NCBI GenBank assembly: GCA_021784205.1 | Contig: JAJXTB010000023.1 | Span: 1-26,649, forward strand | Length of the DNA stretch: 26,649 bases | Reading direction: 5' to 3' | Origin: Actinomycetes bacterium | GTDB taxonomy: Bacteria > Actinomycetota > Acidimicrobiia > Acidimicrobiales > RAAP-2 | In this document: piece by piece, positions 7,433-15,111 of the stretch | How positions within the stretch are numbered: position 1 is the first letter of the stretch | How the letters are laid out: the number at the start of each line of letters is the position of its first letter | Notes under the pieces: generated by a model | Databases searched by the model: none | Told to the model about the DNA's origin: nothing | What the model saw: the letters and a program-made list of their open reading frames with translations, nothing else | Program-made: the position numbers and the translations under genes

Positions 7433-7988
7433 GGTACCACTGACCGCACCGGCCAGTAAGCCACTGCGGCGGGCGACGTCGCTCGTCTTAGTCAATACGG
7501 GAGATGGCAAAGGGAAGTCGTCCGCCGCCTTTGGCGTGATGGGACGGGCGTGGGCGCGTGGGTGGGAGGTGTGCGTCGTGCAATTCGTCAAGAGCGGCAA
7601 ATGGCAGTCGGGAGAGCACAAGCTCGCTCAGCACCTGGGCATCGAATGGCAGAGTCTCGGAGACGGCTTTACCTGGGAGTCGACGGATCTCGATGAGACG
7701 GCCGCCAAGGGCCGTCACGCCTGGGAGGTGGCTCGCCAGAAGATCACGAGCGGGGACTTCCAACTGGTGATCCTCGATGAGATGACCTACGCCGTCAATT
7801 ATGGATGGATCGATGCCGATGACGTGATCGAAGTCATCAGGTCGCGTCCCGAGAAGACCAACATCATCATCACCGGACGCGACGCTCCTCCTGGGATCGT
7901 GGCAATAGCGGACACGGTCACCGAGATGCGACCGGTCAAGCACGCCTACGACCAGGGGATCAGAGCCATGAAGGGTATCGAGTACTGA
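7425..7988 (+). CDS. cobO: Cob(I)yrinic acid a,c-diamide adenosyltransferase
   Basis: CobO/CobA-type ATP:corrinoid adenosyltransferase of 187 residues that transfers the adenosyl group of ATP to Co(I) of the corrin ring. The P-loop variant NTGDGKGKSSAAFG (about 26-39), QFVKSGKW, ILDEMTYAVNYGW and TGRDAPP are characteristic. The ATG start is preceded by AGGGGAGGGG and overlaps the end of btuD; the frame's earlier ATG lies inside btuD and has no homology. The enzyme needs its substrate reduced to Co(I), so a reductase is required; a candidate electron-transfer protein is the FhuF-like protein encoded at 14176-15078. Confidence 0.95.
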   Translation: MTEVPLTAPASKPLRRATSLVLVNTGDGKGKSSAAFGVMGRAWARGWEVCVVQFVKSGKWQSGEHKLAQHLGIEWQSLGDGFTWESTDLDETAAKGRHAWEVARQKITSGDFQLVILDEMTYAVNYGWIDADDVIEVIRSRPEKTNIIITGRDAPPGIVAIADTVTEMRPVKHAYDQGIRAMKGIEY

Positions 7989-8614
7989 TGCTGGCAACGA
8001 CAGTGTCGCGCCGTGAGGCTGGTCGCGACCTGGACGCCCTGCTCTGGTACTTCGAGGAGCCGGCGCTCGTCGCCTCGACCGCGGCGAGCGGTGGTGGGGT
8101 GGGCTTGCGCCAATGGGTTCTCAACGCCCAGGTGGACCACGACTACCGTCGAACTGACGTCGACAGCCACGCGAGCGAGTTGGCGGCGGGTTTCTCCCTG
8201 TTAGGTCCAGGAGTAGTGATGCTGACCGCGGCGCGTGTCGCTGACGCAACATCGGCGCAGGATGGTGATGTGGTCGTTCAAGCGACGGTTGGCTTGACCC
8301 AGCCGACGTGGGCCGCCGAGGCCGTGACGATGACCTCCGAGATAGCACCGGGGACGATCAACATCGTCGCCGTTCTCCCCGTTCGCTTCGAGAGCGGCGC
8401 TCTTCTCAACGCGTTGGTCACGGTGACCGAGGCCAAGGCCCAGGCGCTCTTCGACGCGAGGATCGACGGTACGGGTACCGCGTCAGACGCCGTGACAATC
8501 GTCTGTGTGGGCGAGACCTTCGAACGCTTCGCGGGCCCCCGTTCCCTCTGGGGATCGAGACTCGCGCGCGCCACTCACCGCGCAGTGCTGGCCGGAATCG
8601 GTGCGAACAGGTGA
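7988..8614 (+). CDS. cbiZ: Adenosylcobinamide amidohydrolase
   Basis: CbiZ hydrolyses the amide bond of adenosylcobinamide to adenosylcobyric acid and aminopropanol (phosphate), allowing salvage of incomplete or foreign corrinoids. The 208-residue protein shows NAQVDHDYRRTDVDSH (about 47-62), LLGPGVVMLTAARV, PGTINIVAVLP, and ALLNALVTVTEAKAQAL followed by GTGTASDAV, which are family hallmarks. TGATG couples its start to the cobO stop, and its end overlaps cobU (GTGA). It is encoded alongside CobU and CbiB, so the cell could both remake and bypass cobinamide. Confidence 0.92.
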   Translation: MLATTVSRREAGRDLDALLWYFEEPALVASTAASGGGVGLRQWVLNAQVDHDYRRTDVDSHASELAAGFSLLGPGVVMLTAARVADATSAQDGDVVVQATVGLTQPTWAAEAVTMTSEIAPGTINIVAVLPVRFESGALLNALVTVTEAKAQALFDARIDGTGTASDAVTIVCVGETFERFAGPRSLWGSRLARATHRAVLAGIGANR

Positions 8615-9096
8615 TCACCCTCGTCCTCGGAGGAGCTCGGTCCGGCAAGTCGGCCGTGGCTGAACGCTTGGCCGCCTCTTCGGGCGGCACCGTGAGCTAC
8701 GTAGCGACTCTCCTCGATCTCGATGACGACGATTTGCGTCGGCGTATCGACGAGCATCGTCGCCGACGACCCGTCACGTGGCGCACCATTGAGGGGGCCA
8801 GCGACCTCGCGGCCACGGTGGGCGAGCTCTCCGAGACCATCCTCATCGATTCCCTTGGTCCGTGGCTGGCTAGCCACGGTGACGTGGACGCGACCGCTCT
8901 GTGCGACGCCTTGCAGCGCCATAACGGCGACGTGATCGTCGTCTCCGACGAGGTCGGCTTAGGCGTGCATCCCTCGAGCAGCGCAGGACGTGAGTTTCGC
9001 GACGCCCTCGGCAGGTTGAACCAAGCGATCGCGGCGTGTGCCGACGAGGTGATCTTCGTCGTCGCCGGACTCACCATCACTTTGAAAGGACGTTAA
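8611..9096 (+). CDS. cobU: Adenosylcobinamide kinase / adenosylcobinamide-phosphate guanylyltransferase
   Basis: CobU phosphorylates adenosylcobinamide and converts it to the GDP derivative, the activated form used by CobS. The 161-residue sequence opens with the P-loop LGGARSGKS (about 6-14). The guanylylated His is in IDEHRRRRPVTWRTIE (about 46-61), followed by LIDSLGPWLA and VVSDEVGLGVHP. The last motif usually has Asn where this protein has Asp (SNEVG to SDEVG). It is somewhat shorter than typical CobU (about 170-180 residues). GTG start overlapping the cbiZ stop; TAATG overlap with cobS. Confidence 0.92.
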   Translation: MITLVLGGARSGKSAVAERLAASSGGTVSYVATLLDLDDDDLRRRIDEHRRRRPVTWRTIEGASDLAATVGELSETILIDSLGPWLASHGDVDATALCDALQRHNGDVIVVSDEVGLGVHPSSSAGREFRDALGRLNQAIAACADEVIFVVAGLTITLKGR

Positions 9097-9809
9097 TGCG
9101 CGCGGCCTTTGCGTTCCTCACCGCATTCGGAGGATCACGCACTCCGTCGCGTTCGACCTTCGTCTGGTTCCCTCTCGTGGGCGTCGTCATCGGACTCGTC
9201 GTCGGATCTGCGTGGTGGGTGGCGTCTCGCTGGTGGGCTCCGTCGTTAGCGGGGGCCATTGCCCTGGTCGTGGATCTCGCCGTGACGGGACTGTTGCACG
9301 TTGATGGCCTGGCTGACGCCGGCGATGGCTTGATCGCTCCGCTCACTCGCGAGCGCCGTCTCGAGGTGATGACGGATCCGTCGGTGGGCGCCTTCGGCGT
9401 CATCAGCGTCGTCGCTGTCCTTCTCGTGCGGTGGGGAGCGCTCGCGAGTTCGCGGCCCGCTCCGCTCGTGGTCGCGGGGCTGTGGTGCGCGGCGCGAACC
9501 GTGATGGTCCTCATTAGCGAGGTTCTCGCCTACGCGCGACCGGGGGGCCTCGTGTCGTCATTCCTCAGCACGCAGGGTGGCGCGCGACGCGCGGTGTGGG
9601 CGTCGATGTCGTTGGGAGGTGTCGGGGCGATCTGGCTCGTGGCGAGTGGTGGCCTTCGTGGCGTCGAGGCACTCTGCGGCGAGCTCGTCGCCATGGCCGC
9701 CGTGGCCACGCTGTCGTGGCGACGCATCGGTGGCTATACCGGCGACGTCCTCGGTGCCAGCGGTGTGGTCGGAGAGACCGTCGGTCTCGTGGTCTGGGCA
9801 CTGCGATGA
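9096..9809 (+). CDS. cobS: Adenosylcobinamide-GDP ribazoletransferase (cobalamin synthase)
   Basis: CobS joins adenosylcobinamide-GDP with alpha-ribazole (phosphate) to form adenosylcobalamin (phosphate) in the membrane. The 237-residue protein has several hydrophobic segments, the conserved LLHVDGLADAGDGL (about 67-80), RRLEVMTDPSVGAFG and a C-terminal GGYTGDVLGASGVVGE. The ATG overlaps the cobU stop by one base and the end overlaps cbiB by four bases, so translation is likely coupled. Confidence 0.95.
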   Translation: MRAAFAFLTAFGGSRTPSRSTFVWFPLVGVVIGLVVGSAWWVASRWWAPSLAGAIALVVDLAVTGLLHVDGLADAGDGLIAPLTRERRLEVMTDPSVGAFGVISVVAVLLVRWGALASSRPAPLVVAGLWCAARTVMVLISEVLAYARPGGLVSSFLSTQGGARRAVWASMSLGGVGAIWLVASGGLRGVEALCGELVAMAAVATLSWRRIGGYTGDVLGASGVVGETVGLVVWALR

Positions 9810-10708
9810 CATCGATGCGATTACGTCTGTTCGGGGTGGCCAGCGGTGCGGGACTTGACGCACTCTTGGGTGAACCACCATCGGCGATTCACCCGGTGGT
9901 CCTCTTTGGGCGGGCGATGAGCGTCATGGAACGTCGGACGTACCGTGACGACGTCTGGCCGGGTGCCCTCTACGCGGCGGTGGGTGTGGCGTTGGGCGTT
10001 ACCAGTGGGTTTCTCGTGCGCTCGAGCGCAGTGGCAACGGCGATCAGCGTCGCCGGTCGTTCACTGGCCAGCGCAGCGACTGAAGTTGGCACCGCGCTGT
10101 CGGCCGGTGACGTCAATCGTGCGCGCGACTTACTCCCGTCACTCGTTGGACGCGACCCGCGAGGCCTCGACGAGGGTGAGATTGCCCGCGCGGCCGTCGA
10201 ATCAGTGGCGGAGAACACGGTCGATGCGATCGTGGCGCCGATGCTGTGGGCTGCCGTGGCTGGTGCGCCCGGGGCGCTGGGCTATCGGGCAGTCAACACG
10301 ATGGACGCCATGGTCGGACATCGTTCCGAGCGCTACCAGCACTACGGCACGGCCAGCGCTCGACTTGACGACGTGGCCAATTGGGTGCCTGCTCGAGTGT
10401 GCGCGGCGCTGGTCGCCGCAGTGCGTCCGCGTGCGACGCGCGGCATCGTGCGTGCGGTGCGCACCCAAGCCCCGTTTCATCCTTCTCCCAACTCCGGCGT
10501 CGCCGAGGCCGCCTTCGCCGCGGCGCTCGGGGTCTCCCTCGGCGGACGGAACGTGTACGGCTCTCGCGTCGAGATCCGCCCGATATTGGGAGTCGGACGG
10601 CCCGCACAACCCCATGACATCGCCGCTGCGGTGCGTCTGCGTCGTGACGTGACGGTGGCCGCGGCCATCGTCTTGTGTCTCGCGGCGTTGCTGAAGGGCC
10701 GACGGTGA
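9806..10708 (+). CDS. cbiB: Adenosylcobinamide-phosphate synthase
   Basis: CbiB (CobD in the aerobic naming) condenses adenosylcobyric acid with aminopropanol phosphate to yield adenosylcobinamide phosphate. The 300-residue membrane protein shows GLDALLGEPPSAIHPVVLFG near the N-terminus, ESVAENTVDAIVAPM and RAVNTMDAMVGHRSERY in the centre, and APFHPSPNSGVAEAAFA. The ATG overlaps the cobS stop codon (ATGA). Its product is the substrate CobU uses, while CbiZ acts on related cobinamides in the opposite direction. Confidence 0.95.
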   Translation: MTSMRLRLFGVASGAGLDALLGEPPSAIHPVVLFGRAMSVMERRTYRDDVWPGALYAAVGVALGVTSGFLVRSSAVATAISVAGRSLASAATEVGTALSAGDVNRARDLLPSLVGRDPRGLDEGEIARAAVESVAENTVDAIVAPMLWAAVAGAPGALGYRAVNTMDAMVGHRSERYQHYGTASARLDDVANWVPARVCAALVAAVRPRATRGIVRAVRTQAPFHPSPNSGVAEAAFAAALGVSLGGRNVYGSRVEIRPILGVGRPAQPHDIAAAVRLRRDVTVAAAIVLCLAALLKGRR

Positions 10709-11601
10709 GTCTGATACCCGGTGACCACGGTGGAGATGGGCCCCGCGTCGCGCGCGCCCTTGGCCTCGAACCCGGCGACATCCTCGACCTGTCGCAGTCG
10801 CTCAATCCACTCGCGCCGGATCCTCGCCCGGTTCTCGCCCGCCACCTTGACGCGATTGGCCGCTACCCCGATCCCTCTGCGGCCACCGACGCACTCGCCC
10901 GCCACATGGGCGTTGATCGAGAACGACTCCTCCTCACCAATGGCGGCGCTGAAGCGATCGCACTCGTGGCATCAGAGCTCGGGGGATCCGTGGACGAGCC
11001 GGAGTTTGCACTGCACCCGCGCGGGACCGGTCCTCGGTGGCGCTCGAATCCGCACAACCCCTCCGGGCGTCTCGCCGGCGCTGACGAGACGGCGGCCGTG
11101 TGGGACGAGGCCTTCTACCCCCTGGCCACGGGCCAGTGGACTCGCGGTGACGACGCTGTGATCGTTGGATCTCTCACCAAGTTGTTGGCGTGTCCGGGCC
11201 TGCGGGTGGGCTACGTCATTGCGTCGCCTGACGTCTTTGACGCGTGCCGACAGGCCCAGCCCGCGTGGTCGGTCAACGGCCTGGTGTGTGAGGCGCTGGG
11301 TGAGTTGCTCGACGGCCTCGACCTCGCGAAAATCGCCACGGGAGTGGCATCCCTGCGTCGCGAGCTGGTCGGTGTGCTCGAGGGCCACGGTTTGGCGGTG
11401 GCCGCCGGCGACGCCAACTGGGTCCTCGTCGAACGCCCGGGACTGCGCGAGGCACTGATCGGTGAGCGCATTCTGGTGCGCGATTGCGCCAACTTCGGGC
11501 TCGAGGGGGTGTCTCGCATCGCCGTGCCGGACGAGCACGGCCTCGACGAGCTCGACCGTGCGCTGACGAGTTTGGCTGGATGGATCGATGAATCAAACTG
11601 A
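10705..11601 (+). CDS. cobC: CobC/CobD-type PLP enzyme, probable threonine-phosphate decarboxylase
   Basis: A fold-type I PLP enzyme related to histidinol-phosphate aminotransferase. In this setting it probably decarboxylates L-threonine O-3-phosphate to aminopropanol phosphate for CbiB. Markers are an N-terminal DHGGDG (like the HGGN of CobD), TNGGAEAI, SNPHNPSG, WDEAFYPL and the PLP-lysine segment SLTKLLACPGLRVGY. At 298 residues it is clearly shorter than the usual 330-360, with about 30 residues missing between TNGGAEAI and NPHNPSG; the reading frame there is intact. The GTG overlaps the cbiB stop. An aminotransferase role is the main alternative. Confidence 0.82.
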   Translation: MSLIPGDHGGDGPRVARALGLEPGDILDLSQSLNPLAPDPRPVLARHLDAIGRYPDPSAATDALARHMGVDRERLLLTNGGAEAIALVASELGGSVDEPEFALHPRGTGPRWRSNPHNPSGRLAGADETAAVWDEAFYPLATGQWTRGDDAVIVGSLTKLLACPGLRVGYVIASPDVFDACRQAQPAWSVNGLVCEALGELLDGLDLAKIATGVASLRRELVGVLEGHGLAVAAGDANWVLVERPGLREALIGERILVRDCANFGLEGVSRIAVPDEHGLDELDRALTSLAGWIDESN

Positions 11602-11613
11602 CCAAGGAGGAAG

Positions 11614-12687
11614 ATGGAAGCGAATCTTTTCGACGAGCAAGTGCGTCGAGTCGTGTCGGTGGATGAAGGAGCTGCCGCAGCGGCCGTCGAGCGCCAGGGC
11701 CGGCTGACGAAGCCCGCGGGTTCGCTCGGTGAACTCGAATTACTGGGCGCCCAGCTCTCGGCGATCGCGGGCCAGTGTCCGCCGCCGGTGCCCGAGCCCG
11801 CGATGATCGGAGTGTTCGCGGGCGATCATGGTGTGACCCGCTCGGGTGTGACCCCCTGGCCCTCGGAGGTCACGGCCCAGATGGTGGCAAACTTCTGCGC
11901 CGGGGGCGCTGCGATCAACGTGCTCGCGCGTCACGTCGGTGCCGGCGTCACGGTCGTTGACGTCGGCGTCGCCACCCCCGTGCCTGGTGACGCCATTGGC
12001 CTCGTACGCCGCAATGTGGCTGCGGGGACCGCGGACTTGGCGGAGGGCCCAGCGATGACTCACGAGCAAGCACGTGCGGCGCTCGCCGTCGGGGCCGAGG
12101 TGGCCCTGGAGAGCGTGCGCGCGGGGGCGCGACTGTTAGCCACCGGCGACATGGGCATTGGTAACACCACGCCGTCCGCTGCTCTCATTGCCGCATTAAC
12201 GGGTGCGACGGCGATCGAGGTTACGGGGCGGGGCACGGGGATCGACGACGCGATGCTGCGACGCAAGACCGACGTGGTGGGTCGAGCACTCCAACGTGTG
12301 GGTGTGGACGCGGCCCCGCTCGACGTCCTCGCCGAAGTGGGAGGCCTCGAGATCGCGGCGCTGGCGGGCTTTATCGTCGCCGGGGCGGCGTCACGTGTGC
12401 CCGTGGTGATCGACGGCGTCATCGCCGTGGCGGCCGCGGTGGTCGCCGTCGCGTTCGCGCCGGCCGTCAGTGGGTATCTGATTGGCGGTCATCGATCGAG
12501 CGAACCCGCGGCCAGCCTGGGACTCGCCCATCTGGAAATCACGCCACTGCTCGACCTGGGCCTGCGTCTCGGTGAGGGCAGCGGCGCCGCGCTGGCTATT
12601 CCAGTAGTTCAGGCCGCGGCGAAGATTCTGAGAGAAATGGCCACGTTCGAGTCAGCCGGGGTGAGCGAACGGGACCCGGAGGGGTGA
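11614..12687 (+). CDS. cobT: Nicotinate-nucleotide--dimethylbenzimidazole phosphoribosyltransferase
   Basis: CobT transfers phosphoribose from nicotinate mononucleotide to dimethylbenzimidazole, producing alpha-ribazole phosphate. The 357-residue sequence has LTKPAGSLGELELL (about 31-44), GVFAGDHGVTRSG, GDMGIGNTTPSAAL, GRGTGIDD and the catalytic Glu in LRLGEGSGAAL near the C-terminus. A strong AAGGAGG ribosome site precedes the ATG, the only gene after btuC in this run with a clear gap (12 bases). Its base substrate would come from BluB. Confidence 0.96.
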   Translation: MEANLFDEQVRRVVSVDEGAAAAAVERQGRLTKPAGSLGELELLGAQLSAIAGQCPPPVPEPAMIGVFAGDHGVTRSGVTPWPSEVTAQMVANFCAGGAAINVLARHVGAGVTVVDVGVATPVPGDAIGLVRRNVAAGTADLAEGPAMTHEQARAALAVGAEVALESVRAGARLLATGDMGIGNTTPSAALIAALTGATAIEVTGRGTGIDDAMLRRKTDVVGRALQRVGVDAAPLDVLAEVGGLEIAALAGFIVAGAASRVPVVIDGVIAVAAAVVAVAFAPAVSGYLIGGHRSSEPAASLGLAHLEITPLLDLGLRLGEGSGAALAIPVVQAAAKILREMATFESAGVSERDPEG

Positions 12688-14183
12688 TGGAGGGGTCGCT
12701 GCTTGTTCTGGGAACGTCGTCGGGGGCCGGCAAGTCGACATTCGTGACCGGTGTGTGCCGCTGGTTGCGTCGCCAGGGAGTCGCGGTGGCCCCCTTCAAG
12801 GCCCAGAACATGTCGCTCAACTCGTACGTCACTTCCCAACACGGCGAGATGGGTCGAGCCCAAGTCGTTCAGGCTCAGGCGGCCGGTGTTGAGCCCGACG
12901 TGCGCATGAACCCGGTCCTCTTGAAGCCGGGAACCGACACCCGTAGCCAGATGGTCGTGATGGGTCAACCGGTGGGCGAGCTCGACGCGCAGAGCGGCTG
13001 GCGAGCCAAGGGTGGCCTGCTCGATCTCGTGGTCGAGGCCTACCGTGACCTCCGCCGCGACTATGACGTGGTGATCTGCGAGGGGGCGGGCAGCCCCGCC
13101 GAGGTGAATTTGCGCCACAGCGACATCGTCAATCTCGGGTTCGCCCGCGCGGCTGACGTGCCGGCCGTCCTCCTGGGCGACATTGACCGTGGCGGTGTCT
13201 TCGCCTCGCTGGTGGGAACCCTCGCCGTGCTAGACGGCGCCGATCAGGACGTGGTGAAGGCGTTTGTGATCAATAGGTTCCGCGGAACGCCCTCTCTCTT
13301 GAGCGACGGCCTCGTCAGATTGAGCGAGATGACCGATCGTCCCGTGCTCGGCGTGCTACCGATGCTGGCTGGTCGAGGGATCGACGAAGAGGACGCGATT
13401 GACGTCGCGTCGTGGCGCGACGGAGCCGCACCGATCGGCGAGGATGTTCTCGTTGTGGGGGTGGTGATCTTTCCTCGTGCTTCGAACCTGACTGATCTCG
13501 ACCCGTTGCTGGACGAGCCCGGCGTCGTCGTGAGGCCGTTGTACCGACCCGAGGCGATGGAGGGCTGCGACTTGGTGATCCTTCCCGGCACACGAGCCAC
13601 GGTCGCCGACCTGGATTGGCTGCGAAGCAGGGGTTTTGACCGAGCGCTGGCTGGGCGTGCCGCTCGGGGTCGGGCGATCATGGGGATCTGCGGCGGCTAC
13701 CAGATGCTGGGCTCGAAGATCCACGACGACGTCGAGAGCGCCGCCGGGGAGGTGAAGGGACTCGGACTGTTACCCGTGACCACTCTCTTTGGCCCACGCA
13801 AGGTCCTCAATCAGACTCGTGAGATTCTTGACGACGCCAGTGTCGTGACGGGATATCAGATTCACCATGGGCGTGTATCCGTGCACGGAGGGCGTGCTCT
13901 CATCGGCGACGAGGGCTGTGCCGAGGGCGCTGTCTCGGGCACCACGTGGCACGGACTCTTTGAGAACGACGCCTGGCGCCGTCAATTTCTCGAAGGGGTG
14001 GGACGAGCCAACGCCAAGCGATTCGTGGCGTCTCGCGAAACGTGCTTCGCCGATCGACGCGAGGCTCGCATCAACGCGATTGCCGACACCGTCGAAAAGT
14101 ACGTCGACCGCGAGCTGCTGTTGTCACTCATCTGTGGCCCACCGGGCAAAATCCCTCGCCGGCTATCGCTCGGTTTCAGCTAG
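12687..14183 (+). CDS. cobQ: Cobyric acid synthase (glutamine-hydrolysing)
   Basis: CobQ performs four ATP- and glutamine-dependent amidations (b, d, e, g) on adenosylcobyrinic acid a,c-diamide. The N-terminal ATPase domain has TSSGAGKSTF (about 9-18) and FKAQNMSLNSYVT, then EGAGSPAEVNL and GDIDRGGVFAS. The C-terminal glutamine amidotransferase domain has the nucleophile Cys in GICGGYQMLG and His residues in GYQIHHGRV. The length of 498 residues is normal. ATG at 12687 is chosen because GGAGGGG precedes it; a GTG one codon earlier is possible. The 3' end overlaps the convergent FhuF-like gene by eight bases, and no terminator is visible between them. Confidence 0.95.
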   Translation: MEGSLLVLGTSSGAGKSTFVTGVCRWLRRQGVAVAPFKAQNMSLNSYVTSQHGEMGRAQVVQAQAAGVEPDVRMNPVLLKPGTDTRSQMVVMGQPVGELDAQSGWRAKGGLLDLVVEAYRDLRRDYDVVICEGAGSPAEVNLRHSDIVNLGFARAADVPAVLLGDIDRGGVFASLVGTLAVLDGADQDVVKAFVINRFRGTPSLLSDGLVRLSEMTDRPVLGVLPMLAGRGIDEEDAIDVASWRDGAAPIGEDVLVVGVVIFPRASNLTDLDPLLDEPGVVVRPLYRPEAMEGCDLVILPGTRATVADLDWLRSRGFDRALAGRAARGRAIMGICGGYQMLGSKIHDDVESAAGEVKGLGLLPVTTLFGPRKVLNQTREILDDASVVTGYQIHHGRVSVHGGRALIGDEGCAEGAVSGTTWHGLFENDAWRRQFLEGVGRANAKRFVASRETCFADRREARINAIADTVEKYVDRELLLSLICGPPGKIPRRLSLGFS

Positions 14184-15078
14184 CACTCGACGGGTTCAGC
14201 GAGCGTCTATATGCCGCGCGACGTTCATTCGCGGGCGTCTTCGAGCAATCTGCGCAGCGCACCCCACCGAGCTGATCATAGAGACAGCAATTTGATCGCT
14301 CCCAGAACCAGCCGTGAGCGCCACTTTCTTCAACGAGCCAGAATGAGCCCAAGCCGGCCATCATCTCCGGGGTGCTCGCCATGAAACGCTCGCCGACGTC
14401 TCGGACCCAGGGGCCGAGCAGTCCCTCCATGGTTCGAAAGGCCACCGCGCATGATGCGGCAACGTTGCCCCAGAGGAGTCGTTGGCCGATCCGCACACTC
14501 TCGTGCGCGGATGCGACGAGATCTGCGAGATGACCTGTGATCGCGCTCTCGACGAGGTCGTCGATCGCGCGCTGACCCGCGCCCGGTGCACTCAACATCG
14601 TCTCCGGGTCGTTGCTCATGACGAGGATCCGTGGTTCAAGGTAGGCGATCGAGTTCGGGCGTCCGGCTTTGATACAGACCGCGAGGTGTTCGTGGCGCGA
14701 GTCGGGGAGGACGCCACTAACGGTGGCGCACGCTACGGCCAGGGTGATCACTCGATAGGCGTAGTTCTGCACGAAGAGTGACGTCGCGACCATTTGGTTT
14801 GACGTACCGAGGCGCGGTGCGGTCGCCGCCACCACCTCCGCGAGCCAGAGTGGATCATTGACCAGGTCGCTGCTGGCCAGCCAGGTCTCTTCGGCGGGCG
14901 TCGCACCCTTGGGAACTGTCGGGCGATCTCCAACCTCGGCGCGCAGGTACGAGACGGCGTCGCTAACCTCTGAGAGCGCCGTGCCCAGTCGCGACGCGGC
15001 TAACTCGCCGGAGAGTGTCGTGAAGCTCGCAGACGCGCCGTGCAGGGAACCATCGTCACTCTTTGTGGGGCCCCTCAC
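14176..15078 (-). CDS. FhuF-like 2Fe-2S protein (putative ferric-chelate or corrinoid reductase)
   Basis: A 300-residue protein whose C-terminus carries C264-C265-x9-C275-x2-C278 (NCCLYDQLGGVRCADC), the 2Fe-2S motif of the FhuF family of siderophore-iron reductases; E. coli FhuF has ten residues between the pairs, here nine. The rest resembles the weakly conserved FhuF/IucA C-terminal-like fold, with LGTSNQMVATSLFVQNYAYR near 120-140 and RTCCLYY-type context replaced by the segment above. No signal peptide or membrane span is seen, so it should be cytosolic. It lies opposite in strand between cobQ and cobB inside a cobalamin locus with no siderophore genes. It could reduce ferric chelates, or supply electrons for Co(II) to Co(I) reduction before CobO; the second idea is inference from position only. 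Confidence 0.75.
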   Translation of the reverse strand: MRGPTKSDDGSLHGASASFTTLSGELAASRLGTALSEVSDAVSYLRAEVGDRPTVPKGATPAEETWLASSDLVNDPLWLAEVVAATAPRLGTSNQMVATSLFVQNYAYRVITLAVACATVSGVLPDSRHEHLAVCIKAGRPNSIAYLEPRILVMSNDPETMLSAPGAGQRAIDDLVESAITGHLADLVASAHESVRIGQRLLWGNVAASCAVAFRTMEGLLGPWVRDVGERFMASTPEMMAGLGSFWLVEESGAHGWFWERSNCCLYDQLGGVRCADCSKTPANERRAAYRRSLNPSSAS

Positions 15079-15085
15079 CGGTCAC

Positions 15086-15091
15086 AGTGTA
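15086..15091 (-). promoter_or_regulatory. Putative leaderless -10 box of the FhuF-like gene
   Basis: Minus-strand TACACT ends seven bases before the GTG at 15078, with no ribosome binding site in between, matching the leaderless pattern at cydA, bluB and the Nudix gene. The box lies inside the short inverted repeat CAGT-GT-ACTG (15084-15093), which sits between the divergent starts of this gene and cobB and could be an operator. Confidence 0.35.
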
Positions 15092-15111
15092 CTGGTGGGT
15101 CGTTGAGCCCC

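Noticed and set aside
15040..15111. Earlier ATG start for cobB
   Set aside because: The extra 24 residues have no homology and overlap the 5' end of the divergent FhuF-like gene.
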